Part shown: positions 63,899-64,000 of the stretch, one piece after another
Numbering within the stretch: the stretch's first letter is position 1
Layout of the letters: each line of letters opens with the position of its first letter
Source of the DNA: Leptothoe spongobia TAU-MAC 1115
Lineage (GTDB): Bacteria > Cyanobacteriota > Cyanobacteriia > Phormidesmidales > Phormidesmidaceae
Assembly (NCBI RefSeq): GCF_018739885.1
Contig: NZ_JADOES010000014.1
Location: 38,839 to 102,838, forward strand
DNA length: 64,000 nucleotides
Reading direction: 5' to 3'
Notes under the pieces: generated by a model
Seen by the model: only the letters and a program-made list of their open reading frames with translations
Databases searched by the model: none
What the model was told of the DNA's origin: nothing
Translations under genes and position numbers: made by a program

Positions 63899-64000
63899 AT
63901 TTTTCCAAACAGGCAACAAACTTCGGCTCTTCCGGAATTCCCGTGGAGCCCCCTACATTTAGTGTAGAGTTCAGATTCTTCCCCGTTAGGGATAATAGAG
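63899..64000. other. window end, nothing recognised
   Basis: 102 bases after the RTX gene; a short CTACA / TGTAG stem at 63953-63967 could belong to a terminator. Confidence 0.3.

Overview
The window comes from a cyanobacterium. It is rich in the octamer GCGATCGC (HIP1-type sites, for example near 10515, 14927, 15675, 37360, 39886, 41876, 43802, 45063, 50474 and 50504). It also carries protein families typical of cyanobacteria: filamentous-haemagglutinin TPS proteins with CHAT, DUF928 and CHASE2 partners, DUF4347 giants and a DUF2887-like fragment. I cannot name the genus; a Leptolyngbya- or Acaryochloris-like organism would fit. No rRNA, tRNA or CRISPR array was seen.

Layout. 1-720: start of a nitrate/sulfonate-type ABC ATPase, cut by the window edge. 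952-20859: a two-partner-secretion (TPS) island with three TpsA exoproteins (two are a tandem duplication), a TPR-CHAT protease-like protein, a DUF928 protein, a CHASE2 hybrid kinase overlapping a second receiver-kinase, and a TpsB outer-membrane transporter. 21428-41721: an exopolysaccharide locus. wza/wzc-like genes (+) face a 13-gene minus-strand run that encodes three GT4 and one GT2 glycosyltransferases, Wzx, Wzy, an FkbM methyltransferase, a PglC-type initiating transferase, a PglD-type acetyltransferase, a PglE-type aminotransferase, and a formyltransferase/ATP-grasp/HAD trio. A PglF-type 4,6-dehydratase is divergent from that run. Together PglF, E, D and C suggest a bacillosamine-like first sugar on undecaprenyl phosphate. 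The chain would then be extended, decorated, flipped by Wzx, polymerised by Wzy and exported by Wza/Wzc. A transposase remnant sits at the junction behind wzc.

41834-44867: a GH3-type acyl-amide synthetase, a di-iron fatty-acid-hydroxylase-family protein and an LpxO/aspartyl-hydroxylase-type protein, a possible lipid-modification group. 45843-55135: two giant tandem paralogues that join DUF4347, RTX-like and Calx-beta modules, different carbohydrate-binding cassettes, and a galactose-oxidase-like copper-radical domain whose Cys, Tyr and His ligands are all visible. Each gene has a matching palindrome 64 nt before its start codon. This pair is the most striking content of the window.

55566-64000: a LysR/pirin divergent pair with a good T-N11-A operator, several small secreted or membrane proteins of unknown role, a truncated NTPase, a small C-rich gene behind a stack of hairpins, a ~106-bp tandem repeat, and an RTX-repeat protein. 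A 71-nt hairpin element occurs twice (45758 and 60255).
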